The position numbers and the translations under genes were made by a program. The notes under the pieces were generated by a model that worked only from the letters and a program-made list of their open reading frames with translations, had not been told where the DNA came from and did not search any database. Shown piece by piece: positions 23,682 through 36,537 of a DNA stretch of 64,000 nt. Source of the DNA: Pteria penguin (taxonomy: Eukaryota > Mollusca > Bivalvia > Pterioida > Pteriidae); assembly GCA_035048485.1 (NCBI GenBank), contig CM068583.1:48946790-49010789 (forward strand). Direction: 5' to 3'. Position 1 is the stretch's first letter. Every line of letters starts with the position of its first letter.

Positions 23682-26600
23682 TTGCAAACCCTCTCGGGGG
23701 TTTGCATATTACGTTGATGTCTAATCTGGAAATGCGCATGTGCGACATGATTATGCTGCATGCTGGGAAAACATAGCCTCCAAAAAGTAGTTGCTTTACT
23801 TTACGAGGTCAGACAGTATAAGTTTTGTATTGTCCATGACATCGATATTTCTAATGCGCTTAAAAGGAAAAGGAATGAAGAAGAATGCCCTTGCTTTCAA
23901 AGGCAATGCTTATTACTAAATCAATGTTATAGTTAAGCGTTCCAAACGAATAGTATTTACCGTACTACCAAACGCAGAGAGGAATATATGAGGATAGAGC
24001 TTTTAATAAGATAGACATTATGACTTGGGGTGATTTTCTTTAGTAAATGCATATAAATGATAAATAAGTCTTACATGCAATGTATTCTAAAAATTAAAAA
24101 AATACTTTAAAATACTTATTTCTAAATAAATTAGTGGATGCCACATAAACATGTATAAATATGAAGGATATTCATATTTTTGGAAATCAACATTCGCGTA
24201 ACCTTTCCCACGGCAGCAGTGGAATAATCCAACAGAATTTTCCCGCGTAATGCTAATTAGATGTTCGTACCTTTTAGCGTATGTACATTATCTGGCTATA
24301 GAAAATCTCGAAAAGTTCCGAGTAAATGAAGGCGGAGTATCAGGGATTTCTAGCAGTTTAATTGGTGGAGCATTTACTGCGCAGTTTGTAACATTCTTTG
24401 TACTTATGCAAACTTCCCCAGCGATTATTTGGGCACAAGAGGCCTCGGCGGGGAGTTCGAGTTCTTTAGGTGTTGAAGTTGGTGGAGCAAGTACTGCGTA
24501 GTTTGTATGATTTCTTCCATGTCTAACTGTACGAAATGTCTAAACGGTGACATCCCGACGAATATGGTCAGCTTTCCCAACCCAAGTCTAAACATAAATA
24601 AACATTAGAAAGGAGGTATTAACTATTATTTAGACAACAGCATAGCTAACATCATACAAAAGAGTCTTCATTTTAAACTGACCCATAAGTACCATTTTCC
24701 TCGCAATTAAAAATGCTACAGGGTTTGCATTCCAAGCTTTTTTAAAAGCTAAGCTTGTTGGTATTACTTTCATCTTTTCCATCACATACTACAGATGTAT
24801 TCATGAAGTTAGGCGCGCATGCGCTAGCCCGTATTTGTAATGCGTATGTCTGCATTACTGTTAATTATGTATTATCTTAATAGTGATTGATTGATTGATT
24901 TTTGTTTTACGTCACACCACGAATATTTCACGTATATGGTGACGGCTCTTAATAGTGTAAATTGGTAGATTATTTTCGTATTGTATGTCTGCCCGTGTCT
25001 GCACTTATACCTGTTTATAATGCACGCGTGCGTGTTTCGCATTATTACATGAAAATGCGTTTTTATTATGAATTTATGTATGTCTGTGTTAAATACTGTC
25101 CGTCCGTCTGTATGGATGGATGTAAGGGTACATGGGTAAATACATACCGTATTTGTATTATATATCAACCTGCCTGACTGTATTTGTACACATACTTATT
25201 TATTACGTGTTTGTGCATTATTATGTGAAGATGCATATTTACATGTATATTGTATGTATGAGTTTAAGCTTGCCCGTCTGTTATGTGTCGATATCTCCTC
25301 GTATGTAAGAAGAACTCACGCATGCGCATTAGGGTCAATATGTGAGTGTTTACATGCGTAAGAACAATTTGTAAATTTTACTGAAAATTCTTCATAGTCA
25401 ATGCAAACATTTATAACAAATGTACATGTATTTTTCAAAAACTATTTACTTAAATTTGATTAATGATCCTTACAAGCTTACAATTTTTTAAACTTATCGC
25501 CATCAGACTTGATGGTGTGTACTTTTGATTTTTCGTCGGCCCCATCCTTCAATTTTCATCAATGTTTTTTTTTATATATTTATTAACTTTTCTGTGTTCA
25601 CATCTTTTCTCATCCACTCCTTTTCCGGATATCTATCATCCACCCAAAGCATCCATCGTAGATCTCTTAACTGATTACCTGGTTGACATACTTTTGCCTC
25701 CTCGTTTCGTCTTAAATATCAATAAAATGATTATCTTCATTCATATCATCCATATCACCTCTGCAAACGTCAATAAGTTTTTAAGACCAACCCCATCACC
25801 TGATTACTTGCATCCCTCTGCTGTTACATAATGCCAGCCTGTCCAAACTTAGTAGGTGTAAGGGTTGGTCTTTTCTACGTTCATGCAACTTACCTGTCAA
25901 CTAAAATGCTGGACTTGTTCATGCTTTTAACAGTGAATATTTTAATGATTACTCATTTTAAGGGTTTTCACATTGTATTACTGCTTTTTGTATTGTCATA
26001 TTGGTCACAATCACAAATGTATCTCCATAATAACAAGTCAATTACGGCGATTAGACCGTCCACTGTTACATGTCTACAAGATAGCCTTCCCTCCCGTAAC
26101 TTAGTCATGTACTTAGTACTGAGTATACTTGTCCTCATCCTCTCTGGTGACATGGAGACAAACCCTGGACCGACATCATATCATACTAATGATATGTCAT
26201 ATTCGTTTGATAGCTCAATTGATAGCGATGTTTCAAATATTACATTTATAGACCTAAAATCTAAAGTATCTATAGTCAATTTAAATGTCCAAAGTTTACT
26301 TCCAAAAATAGATCTCCTTCACACTGAGTTACACGAGTTCGACATTTTAAGTTTCACTGAAACTTGGTTAAAACCCTCCTCTTGCCCAGACGACTTCGTC
26401 ATACCTGGCTTTAAAGAACCTTATAACTACATCAGATCCGATGGAATAGGTGGTGGCATATCGGTTTATGTAAAACCGCGTCTTAATTCACACCGTCGTA
26501 TAGACCTCGAAATTGACCATGTTGAATGTGTCTGGCTTGAAGTAATCCTACATAATCAAACCATCCTGTTTGGAACATTTTATAGACCACCAAATGCTTC

Positions 26601-26964
26601 CCCGAATACATGGAACCTTATAAAATCGTCAATTGAAAATGCAATGTCAACTAAACATGACGGTATGATCATTTGCGGTGACTTTAATTGTAACCAGCTG
26701 ACCTCAGCAACTAATGATATATCCGATATTATCGATTCGTTCAACCTACGTCAAATAATACACGAACCGACACACTATACCGAATCCTCCGCTTCCCTCC
26801 TTGACCTGGTCCTAGTTAATGATCCAAAAATTGTATTCAAATCTGGGGTCATGGACCATTTTCTTACCAATGACATTCGCTATCACTGCCCTACATACGT
26901 TCTACTGAATATTTCAAAATATCACGCTCGCTCATTCAAACGGAGAATTTGGATCTATAGTCGT
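23676..26964 (+). repeat. 3.29-kb tandem segment, copy 2
   Basis: Second copy of the segment at 20388-23675, one base longer. It repeats the TGCAAACCC hairpin (23683-23706), the spacer, the SINE fragment (24884-24949) and the ORF2 start. Unlike copy 1, it continues into the remainder of ORF2 (..YSRADFNSYRDQ) without a break at 26964. Confidence 0.95.
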
Positions 26965-27396
26965 GCTGACTTCAACTCGTATCGCGATCAACTTGCTTTA
27001 ACTGACTGGTCTGATATTATAATGGGTGATCCAAATCTTTCTGCGAGTCAGCTTACTGATTATATCCTTAACACTGCTGCTATCCACATACCTAATAAAA
27101 TAATGACAATTCGGAAAAATGACCTCCCCCGGATAAATAATGAAATAAGGAAAATAATTCGTAAAAGTAAACAAATTCATAATCGTGCGAAGCACACAAA
27201 TGATCCGTCCCATTGGCTACTTTTCCGTAATATTAGAAACATATGCATTTAACTGATACGCAAATCTAAAGAAAATTATTTCAATAAAATGTCAGACAAA
27301 TTACGAAATGCAAACTCCGACCCCAAAGCATGGTGGAAAATGGCCAAAACTATCACAAATACACACGAAATCCCGTCACTAAAATATAACGATTCC
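25831..27396 (+). pseudogene. LINE ORF2, 5' part (2A, endonuclease, linker) up to the gypsy insertion
   Basis: Same 2A (26146-26172) and endonuclease as copy 1, then a linker reading on to a stop at 27250-27252. Beyond that stop the same frame continues with SKENYFNKMSDKL and AWWKMAKTITN as far as the 7-bp target duplication ATAATAG (27397-27403), where the LTR retrotransposon enters. The stop is therefore a mutation inside a once longer ORF2. The frame resumes at 37979 (IIDTDIDKANALNDYF). Confidence 0.85.
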
Positions 27397-27403
27397 ATAA
27401 TAG

Positions 27404-28082
27404 TACCATAAGGTCATTTTGACCTTCTGATACATTATTCATATATTTCGAGTTTTGTGGATTCACAATTTTCATGTAATGAATTTTTATTTCAAGTAGT
27501 TAAGTTAAAAGTAAAGATTTTCCATTTTTTCTCCATCTCAATTGCCTAGTCTGAAGTTAAGATTTTTTGTATACAGTGTCACGTTTTTTTCTTTATTCAA
27601 TTATCTCAAATAGTCCAGGGCAAATAACTTTAGGGTAAATTATCTTATGTTTCCTATTTCTGTTAGTTCAATTTCATTTACCATCACTTAACGGATTAAG
27701 TATTCTATTGTCCGAACCAAGCCATCTTTGTGTACATGGGTATTTTTGACACCTAATTATAAGTCCTTTAGAGAAATGACAGTGTTACTTAAGAATTTAC
27801 TCAATGTAATTTCCTTTGTTTGAAGACATGAGGCATCAAGAGGGTTCCTCACATTTACACTTATAGGAAAGTATACAATTATATTTTTAATTGTCCTTAA
27901 TTGGGCCCTACCTTGACCAAGAAGCGCCCGCGTCTGTTTTCCAGCGCGCACTTTATACTGGACACTCGAAGAATAAACATCAAACTTTTCATTCATCTTG
28001 GTCATATTTTTCAGCCACATAACCAATCCCCTACCCCTGTACCTCAGCAAACGAAACTTCCCCCAGAAACCCCCGTGATAAT
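27404..28082 (+). repeat. 5' LTR
   Basis: Begins TACCATAAGGTCATTTTGAC and ends ..CCCCCGTGATAAT just before the putative primer-binding site. Aligned by eye with 37304-37983, about 20 substitutions and one or two 1-base indels are seen. Confidence 0.9.
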
Positions 28083-28107
28083 TGGTGGATGAAGACGGTT
28101 CATCTCC

Positions 28108-29505
28108 ATGAGGAGCAAGCCGACAAATTATAACCTGAGATCAGGTGATAGCAACCAAGGAGCCACAAATTCAGTTCAACAGACACAGGCTATTATTCAT
28201 TCCACAACGGACGTGCAAACAGAGGAACAGCCTGATTCAGATACTATAAGTGCAGAAAATAACAGTCAAAATTTGCCAAATAGTGATCTAGAAATCATAC
28301 AGGTCGTAGAATCTGGAAACGAAATAGTAACAGTACAGCCGTCTGATCAAGAAACTACCAGTTTACCAGTAAGAATAAGAATGGCATCAGGAATTAACTT
28401 ACGCAAATTCGATGGGACTGAATCAGTTCATACCTGGCTAACCCATCTTGAAAACTGGAAGACATTACAGAATTTAAGTGACGCGCAGGCACTAGCATCA
28501 GCTGGATGTGTACTTGATGGAAATGCAGCTCTTTGGTGGGAAACCACACCAGAAGAGCAAAGGAACAATTTTACTTTATTTAAAGAAGCCCCGTTGGAAC
28601 GGTTTGCACCCAAGGAAATAAACTTCAATATACTTAACATAGTGCAACAACCAGGTGAAGCAACAGAAAATTATCTATCAAGGGCAGAGAAAACTGCTCT
28701 TGGCCATAACTTGCCAGAAGTATATAAAGTGCTATTCGCTATTAATGGCCTTCAAAATGGTGTGAAGTCAAAAGTGCTATACAAAGAGCCTAAAAAATTT
28801 CAACAACTAAGGAAGGCAGTTTCAACAGCTACAGCAGAATTAAAATGTGATGCTGCTGAGAAAAAAGATGTTTTCTGCATGGTTTCATTACAGGAAACTG
28901 TGCAAAGCGCAGTAACAGAGGGAATCAACGCCATCATGGCAAAAAAAGGTAACAAAGATGGACACAATATCAAACAAAAAGGTAATGATTATCAAAGTCA
29001 GCAATATAACAGGAACACCGGTAATCAGACACATCAAATGACCACAACCACACAGTAGATTATCCAACCCATGCAGATGACCCAACCCATGCCGATAGCC
29101 CAGCCCATACCGCAATTGGCCCAGTCCATACCGCAAATGGCCCAGCCCATGCAGATGACCCAACCCATGCAGAAGGCCCAACCCATGCAGATGGCCCAGC
29201 CCATGCAGATGACCCAACCCATGCAGATGACCCCGCAACAAATGATCTCTACGAACCAAAATAGTAACAGAAGTAGATGCAAATTCTGTGGTAATGGTAA
29301 GCCATGTGTTCCTAGAAATACATGCCCAGCATTTAACAAAGTCTGTCATGGTTGTGGCAAAATGAATCACTTTCAAAAAGCATGTTTGAATAAGGGTAGA
29401 CAATTTAATAATTTTCAGATAAGTCAGTCTCCAAATTTTCAATCACAACAACCACAACAATTCCCTCTTCATCATAACAACCAATTTTATTATCAGCCAC
29501 AATAG
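28108..29505 (+). pseudogene. gag: gypsy gag: capsid-like domain and zinc knuckles, with internal stop
   Basis: An ATG-started frame of 316 codons to a TAG at 29056; the same frame then stays open to a second TAG at 29503. The retrotransposon capsid region is seen as LRKFDGTESVHTWLTHLENW, AALWWETTPEEQRNNFTLFK and a LERFAPKE..QQPGEATENYLSRAEK stretch. After the first stop comes a QPMQM-type hexapeptide-like tandem repeat (29068-29235), then a Cys/His region (CKFCGNGKPC, then CPAFNKVCHGCGKMNHFQKAC) typical of gypsy nucleocapsid. The first TAG separates CA from NC and is probably damage. The second lies at the gag/pol border. Confidence 0.85.
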
Positions 29506-30378
29506 GGACACGCGCCTGTCCTTGATAAGGATAGGCACCATTCACACAACAATGACATCATCCCATCTGCACGTAATATTCCTCATCCTATGCATGAATC
29601 AATTAACACCAATGCCCAGTCTAACAATAGTGCCAACCAAAACCAACCTTCAACACGTGGTCAATCCTATCCTGATAGTGTTAGTATGATTATGCCTATA
29701 TTGAGGAATACAGTGAGTGCTTACATCTATGGCATACCCATAAGAGCATTAGTCGACACAGGTGCTTCTATTTCATGTGTATCCTCATCTCTCTTAGCAA
29801 AGTTAGATATTGACAAAGCTAAGTTGCAGTCGACTGATGTAACAGATGCTGTTGCTGTTGGTGGTGAGAAACACAGTAGTCTAGGTGTGCTATCCTTACC
29901 CGTCTGTCTTGATGGCTTAACATTCATACACAAATTTCAAGCATTTGAACACTTTCAACAACCACTTACATTTTCTCAAAGCACACAAAGCAGTTTTTAA
30001 TTTAGCTGAAAATACTCTATCTCTTAATGATCCAGTTTCAGAACATGTATTGGCAATCGACATTGACACAGGACTAGCATGCTCATCTCAATCTGTCACT
30101 ATACATCCTGAGCCAGTTATTTCTATTGAGGTGGTCATAACAAATCTCACAAAGGGGAACAGTATTCTTCTTGAACCATCCTCAGATTTACCTACTCTTG
30201 GTCTGGCTGGTGCCAAATGTCTTTTAGACACTCTCAACAATGATATACAGTTTATGCAAATTATTAATTCAACAGATCAAACAATCACACTGCCTACAGA
30301 TTTCATAGTGGCATCAGCTTGTCACGTTGGTTCTCAGTTAATTGCATCCTTAGATTCCCCTTCTGCATCACAGCCATC
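29506..30378 (+). pseudogene. pol: gypsy pol: aspartic protease and linker
   Basis: Same frame as gag, directly after the TAG at 29503. The active-site motif is ALVDTGASISCVS (about 29746-29784), with a GVLSLPVCL block after it. The frame is lost at about 29950-30000; the next reading frame (+1) continues with AFNLAE-like and SVTIHPEPV..IEVVITN sequence to the SINE insertion at 30391. The protease would cut the polyprotein during particle maturation. Confidence 0.8.
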
Positions 30379-30390
30379 ACATACAAAAGA

Positions 30391-30562
30391 GAGGCAGGCT
30401 TGGTGTAGTGGTTAAGCGCTTGGTTTAAGGCGCTGACGATCCGGGTTCGATTCCCGGGTTGCGCCACTATGTTTAAGAGGTTGGCAACCTCCTGTTTCCA
30501 TGTCGCGATATAACTGAAATATTGTTGAAAGCGACGTAAAACACCAATCAACCAACCAGCCA
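30391..30562 (+). mobile_element. tRNA-derived SINE inserted in gypsy pol
   Basis: 172 bp between perfect 12-bp duplications ACATACAAAAGA (30379-30390 and 30563-30574). tRNA-like head: A-box-like TGGTGTAGTGG and a perfect B box GGTTCGATTCC. The tail is (AACC)-rich: CACCAATCAACCAACCAGCC. It differs from the SINE family at 45113-45391. Confidence 0.92.
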
Positions 30563-30591
30563 ACATACAAAAGACCAAAACCAGACCCCAC

Positions 30592-31995
30592 TTGACTTTA
30601 ATCTCTCACACTCTGATCTATCCAAAGATAAAAAAAATATTACAAGCTTTTCTTCAGAAACATAGATCTGTATTTGCTACAGAGTTAACCGAACTTGGTA
30701 GTTGTAATCTCCAACCTCACAGGATTGAAACAGGCAATGCCATACCTGTACGTCAAAGGTTCTACAGACAATCAACTGAAGTGAACAATGAAATGAACAA
30801 ACAATTAGACGAAATGTTAAAAGCAGGTATAATTGAAGAATCAAGTTCGATGTGGCAAAGTCCAGTTGTGATGGTCAAAAAGAAAAATGGCCAGCTACGA
30901 TTTGCTGTTGATTACCGAAAACTCAATGCAGTTACCATGCAACAGAGCTTCCCTTTACCTCGACTGGAAGATGTTTTTGACACAATAGAAAGTTCTAAAC
31001 CTACTATCTTTTCTACTCTTGATCTTGCTTCTGGTTTCTGGCAAATACCTATGGACCCTGATACAGCACATAAATCTGCCTTTGTAACTCCTACAGGTGT
31101 CTTTCAATTCAAACGCATGCCATATGGTTTGGTAAATGCCCCTGCAAGTTTCCAGGCTCTCATGGCTCATGTTCTCAAGGGTTTAAACTGAAAGATATGT
31201 TTGGTTTACGTGGATGACATTCTTGTCATGTCAAGAAACTTTCAGCAACATCTTCAGCACCTCCATCAGATTTTTGATCTATCAGCTGCTAGGTTGACAT
31301 TAAAACCTAGCAAATGCTCATTCGCATTACAGAAAGTCCAATATTTAGGTCATATTATCACAAAAGACGGTGTAGAGGTTAATTTGGCAAAAACAGATGT
31401 TGTTAAGTCATTTCCTACTCCTAAGTCTGTCAAGGATGTTAGATCTTTCCTGGGTCTTTGTAATTATTATAGAAAATTCATTCCAAACTATAGCAAAATT
31501 ATTGCACCTCTTACTAAACTCTTACACAAAGACAACAAGTTTACATGGACTGAAGAATGTCAGTCATCATTTGATGAGTTGAAACATTCACTCACATCAC
31601 CCCCAGTGCTAGCTTATCCTGACAACTTGAAACCTTTCTTTCTTACTACTGATGCATCTGGCACAGCACTTGGCTACATTCTTGGTCAATATGATGAATC
31701 TGGGAAAGAACAAGTTATTGCTTAAGGAGGTCGTTCATTAAACAAACATGAAAGAAATTATTCCATCTCAAAACGCGAGTGCCTTGCTATCATTGACGAT
31801 TGATATCTATCAGGGAAACCTTTCTTTGTTGTCACTGATCATTCTGCTTTGAAGTGGCTACAAACAGTCAGAAATGACACAGGAAGACTTGCCAGATGGT
31901 CTATTTTGCTTCAAGGATACAAATTCAATGTAATTCATAGAAAAGGTTCCAAAAATGACGTAGCAGATGCTCTTTCTAGGAGATCTTATCCAGCC
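30592..31995 (+). pseudogene. pol: gypsy pol: reverse transcriptase and RNase H
   Basis: RT blocks in order: SPVVMVKKKNGQLRFAVDYR, FPLPRLEDVFDTI, STLDLASGFWQIPM, KSAFVTPTGVFQFKRMPYGL and the catalytic YVDDILV (about 31207-31227). Then SKCSFALQKVQYLGHII, SFLGLCNYYRKFIP and the RNase H start FFLTTDASGTALGYILGQ. A TGA at 31189, a TAA at 31723 and a TGA near 31800 interrupt one otherwise shared frame. Part of the RNase H centre appears deleted between CLAIIDD and YLSGKPFFVVTDHSALKW. RT/RNase H would copy element RNA into DNA. Confidence 0.88.
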
Positions 31996-33897
31996 CAACC
32001 AGAAAATGTTTCAGAGCCAGAGGACGTAATACCCAGTGCATCAGTATCCTGCATCTCTACTGTAAATGAAGAGCACAATCAAGTCACTTTCTATTACAAT
32101 GGTGAAGACTACACTGAAAAACAAAACCAACAAACAAATATTTGTGCTGTCACCATACCTGACTCAATAGGGAAGTTACAAAGTGAATGTACTGAGTTTG
32201 CTGTAATGTACGCTTACCTCAAAGAGGGAGCTGTGCCAATAAATAAACAGGAAAGAGACAAACTCATCTCGGAAAGTAAACAATATGTATTCCTCGATGA
32301 TACACTGTACCACTTTTATGAACCACGCTCCAAAAAGATATCTAACATTCAACCAATCTTGAAACAGCTAGCAGTGCCAAGATGTCTACGAGAGGATGTA
32401 CTCAGATCTTACCACGACTGTATCGCTGGTGGAGCCCACCTAGGATTAGAAAGGACCTACAGAGCCATCCAACTGAAATACTTTTGGCCAAAAATGTATC
32501 AGAACGAGGCAGACTACATACGCTCCTGCTCAGAATGCCAAGAAAAACACAAACTCTTCAAGAGCACCTCTTGTCAATATGCCCATAGAGGACACCTTCT
32601 CTCGTCTTCATATGGACATACTTGGACCACTTACATCCTCAGACGAAGGATATAAGTACATCTTGTTAGTTGTTGATTCATTCAGCAAATTTCCTGAAGC
32701 ATTCCCTTTAAAAACCCAAGAATCCAAGGAAATAGCCCATGTATTATTTTCAGAAATATTTGCCAGATATGGTGCACCTAGGACAATAGTCAGCGACAGA
32801 GGTCAGAATTTCCTAAGTAAGTTGGTAACTGCTGTTTGTGAAATTTTCCAGGTCACTAGACATTTCACCAGCTCATATCAACCTCAAACAAACGCAACAT
32901 GTGAGAGAATGAACAGCACCATTGCACAGTGTTTACGTACTTATGTCAATTCAAAACAAACAAATTGGCCTACATTGCTCCCATGTGTAATGATGGCTCT
33001 TCGAATAAGTCCCTTCCACACAATCCTCTAATCTTTCACCTTACCACTTGGTCTTTGGCAGAGAAATGCACTTACCATTTGATACATCTCTCATTCCAAA
33101 AGATGGACTTAGTAAAGATGCAAAATCTCATGTTGAACATCTCATGTCTCACCTTCAAATAGTTAAAAACATTGCTAAACAAAACATTAAACAGGCCCAA
33201 GAGCAACAGAAGAAACAATACGACAAAATGTCAAAGGATCAATGCTTTCATGTTGGTCAGTTTGTCATGCTTCATTCTACCAAGGTGCCACAAGGTTTGT
33301 CTCCAAAACTTCATAACCCATGGGACGGCCCATATTATATCAGCCATATTGGACCAAACAACACTAACACAATACGGCGGTGTTCATCACATAAGGAACT
33401 TAAGTCATACATTCACTCCAACAGACTCAAACCTTATCATGACCCAGCACACCGTCCAAATCTTAACCCATCACCCAAGAACCCTGTTATTGTCAACAGT
33501 CACCTGTCTTCTGCAGGGAATACTCTCAAACAGACCAAACAAACTTCTCCCAAGAAACAACAAACCATGCAGGGTACTACAATCATCTCTGCCCATCCAT
33601 CACAAATGCCCCATAACTCAACACAGCAGCCCATTGTCAACCAACCTAGTCCATCCACCCAAACCAGACCAGACAAAATCTACGATGTGGAAAAACTGTT
33701 GCGTTACAAGACTATAAAAGGCAAGAAATACTTTAGAGTAAAATGGCTAGGTTACAGTGAATGAACCTGGAAGCCAGTAGAGAATCTTCCCCCAGACATG
33801 GTTCGAAAATTCCATATCACCAAAACACAACGAGGCACATCAAAGAAAAGAAAAGGACCTACTTGCTTCTCTAAAAACACATCTCTACCACACTTTT
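31996..33897 (+). pseudogene. pol: gypsy pol: integrase with C-terminal chromodomain
   Basis: The HHCC zinc finger is visible (HDCIAGGAHLGLERTYRAIQ, then CSECQEKH). After a frameshift near 32590 comes the catalytic core: HMDILGPL (D), IVSDRGQNF (D), ATCERMNSTI (E). After another frameshift near 33030 a GPY-like module follows (NPWDGPYYISHIG), then a long Gln/Pro/Ser linker. A chromodomain at about 33671-33815 reads YDVEKLLRYKTIKGKKYFRV and KWLGYSE, then a TGA at 33762, then TWKPVENLP. Chromodomain integrases in this superfamily direct insertion by reading chromatin marks. This places the element near the chromovirus branch. Confidence 0.85.
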
Positions 33898-34009
33898 AAT
33901 TGTAGCAAGACATCATGAACCACTGTGTTGTACTTACACCCTACCCTCTTATAGTACCTAACCTTTCTCTTACTTCTCCTTCAGTCTTTGCTCATCTGAG
34001 CCACTCATT

Positions 34010-36537
34010 ATGTGTAGCATTGTTGACTTATTAACTATTAAAATTATGAAAATGGATCCTAATTCATGTAATCGTTGTAACTTGACAATGGATACATATA
34101 AAGCTCCTCATCCTATCTTTCTTCCTTCTGTAAGTACACAGGGCCTTAAGTTCAACACACTCCTGATCATGTGCCTTGTATCATTCCTTTGTTTCATGAA
34201 TGCAAATCCAACTCAACGGCTTAACTATGGAGTTCTATTCGAACAGACGGGACAACTCTACTTTGGACAAGAATACTGGTTGCATACCTTTAAAATTCCT
34301 CTACCTAAGAAAGTGTACTTACATGGTGAGCCAAGATGCAACACCCCACATTGTAAGTACAGACAACATGTCATCAAAATGCCCAACGCCCTAAGAGAAC
34401 AGAATATGGCTATGGTGAACTCAACAGTCCATGATATTCACTCACTTGTACCTCAAACCATACCACAACAACAAAAGTCTTATGTGGGATCATCAAGGTC
34501 AAAACGTGGTTTATTTGATTTTGTTGGACAAATCTCTAAGTCACTATTCGGGACTGCTACTACTGATGATTTGGCAACCTTACAAAGACATATGCAGACC
34601 TTGAACAATAATAATGCAAAAATGGCTAAAGCTATGGTAGTTAAAACACCTTTCTTCCTTAATATCTAATGTTAAAGAACGCTTTGACAATATGATGTCG
34701 GCTGTAGAGCAAAATCATAAAGATTCAGTGTCCCTATCATTGCTACTACAAACTTCTTTTGATGCATTGGAACATGAGTACATTATTTTAGAAACGTTTA
34801 TCATGAAACAAACAAATGCTTCTGCTCATCTTAAACTTGCCTTAGAGCACATAAAGTTAGGTATACATGACCTTCTCAAGGGTAAACTTTCTCCATTTTT
34901 GATACATACTCATGATGTGAAATCATCACTGCATCAGATACAAAGGATTATGGACAAGAAATTCCCACAGTTCTATATTATACATAGAGATTCATTGTAT
35001 TATTTCACTTCGGGTGATTTTCTGTACACTAGACACCACTCATCTTTGTACTTGACACTTAAATTACCAATTTCGCCATTCAGACAACCTCTAATTTTAT
35101 ACAACATTTACACATTTCCAGTACCTGTGAAATGATCTACATCACATGCCACAAAACTTACTGACACACCTACATACTATGCTCATACACATAACAACCA
35201 ACATTTTACTACTATCACTTCACAGCAACTAAGTAAGTGCAAGGGCACTCCTTCAAAATTCTGCTCTTTCCATCTTACTCTAACATCATCAGCATCTCCA
35301 TCCTGCATTTCAGCCATATTCTACAATCAGAAGGACATGGTACACAAACTGTGTGATTTCCGTTTCTTTACTCATGTTATCAAACCTAATATCATCAAAT
35401 TGTCTTCCTTAAACACTCTCATGTATCAAGTACCTATGGTAGCCTTGGATTGTCCAAACGGTCAGCGCATAATCAAAGGATGTAACTTCTGTGTCATGCA
35501 ACTACCTGTGTAGACCTGATGTTTATGTTCTGTTACTTCAGGTGACCTATTTTTACCCCCTAAAATTGAGTCATGCTCTAACAACTCTGATTCTGTCACT
35601 GTATTACATCCTGTTAACTTAGCTATTATACAGGAATTCTTTGATCATGATTCACATTCTACTATCTATGGTGATACATACTTTCAACAATATCTGGATC
35701 TTAGCTTCCCTCATTTCAAAATCTTTCACCACTCATTCTCCAAGTACCTTGCTGCAGATCAAGCTCATCACCTCAGCCTCAAAAAGATGTCCAAGTTAGC
35801 AAAGAACGACGCAACCGTGTTTACTTCTCTTGCAGAGTCCATGATTGCAGGTCAAATTGACTTTTCTATTGATTCTTTTCCTGATACTGATGGCATTATA
35901 GCTTTGGTGGCAGCCGCATTTGCTTTTATTTCCATTATTTATGGTATTTGGTCTTTCTTTAAAATTTGCAAACTTATGACAATTGTCGCCCTAACTCATA
36001 TCCCAAAACCTACTAATGCATTCCCAACACCTTTTACTGCGCTATACTAATCCGCCTAGTGAAACAGACAATCAAATCTCAGTTTTTGAACATGTATACA
36101 CATCATTCACCACACCTTGGCCGTATGTTTTATTGTCAGTGTTGACAACACTCCTCATTTGTTTTTATGCACACAGATTATGGCGGAAATTCAAGCAAAC
36201 AAACAAAACTACACTTCACATTGAACTCACAACTGGAACACAGTGCATTCTCATACAACTTGCAAACCTACCCCTCTGTCCAGAACACTGGCACATCCAG
36301 CCACCTCACAACATTCATAACATAGTCATACACAGATCTTGTCTTCTTTGGGCAGATCTCACGATAGACACACCAGATTTGATTGTTCGCAACATACATA
36401 CAGACAAACTTCTTAACATTCCCATGACATCACGTATATCTCCATTCAAAGCTCTTAAACTGCGCAAAATACTACAACAGCCTTACACAGCATATTTTTT
36501 ACTCTCACATCATCAATATTTTAAAGTACTTCAATAA
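34010..36537 (+). pseudogene. env: Envelope-like gene (F-type fusion glycoprotein relatives), broken
   Basis: Third gene of the gypsy element, in at least three frames. The first part (34010-34669) has a hydrophobic signal-like segment at about residues 45-63, Cys-containing ectodomain sequence, and a basic furin-type site RSKR followed by a hydrophobic GLFDFVGQI segment. This layout resembles the envelope proteins of insect errantiviruses and baculovirus F proteins. Frame breaks occur near 34665; stops lie at 35133 and near 35513. Further segments carry a hydrophobic stretch near 35900-35960 and another transmembrane-like segment with a basic tail near 36115-36200. The family assignment rests on the cleavage site and general layout only. 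The gene is not functional as read. Confidence 0.6.

Noticed and set aside
27757..28050. Antisense ORF in both LTRs (also 37658-37951)
   Set aside because: Repeated only because the LTRs are copies of one another; no recognisable domain.
28888..29442. Antisense ORF with GLGHLHGLGHLHGLG repeats
   Set aside because: Mirror of the Gln/Pro/Met tandem repeat in the gag frame.
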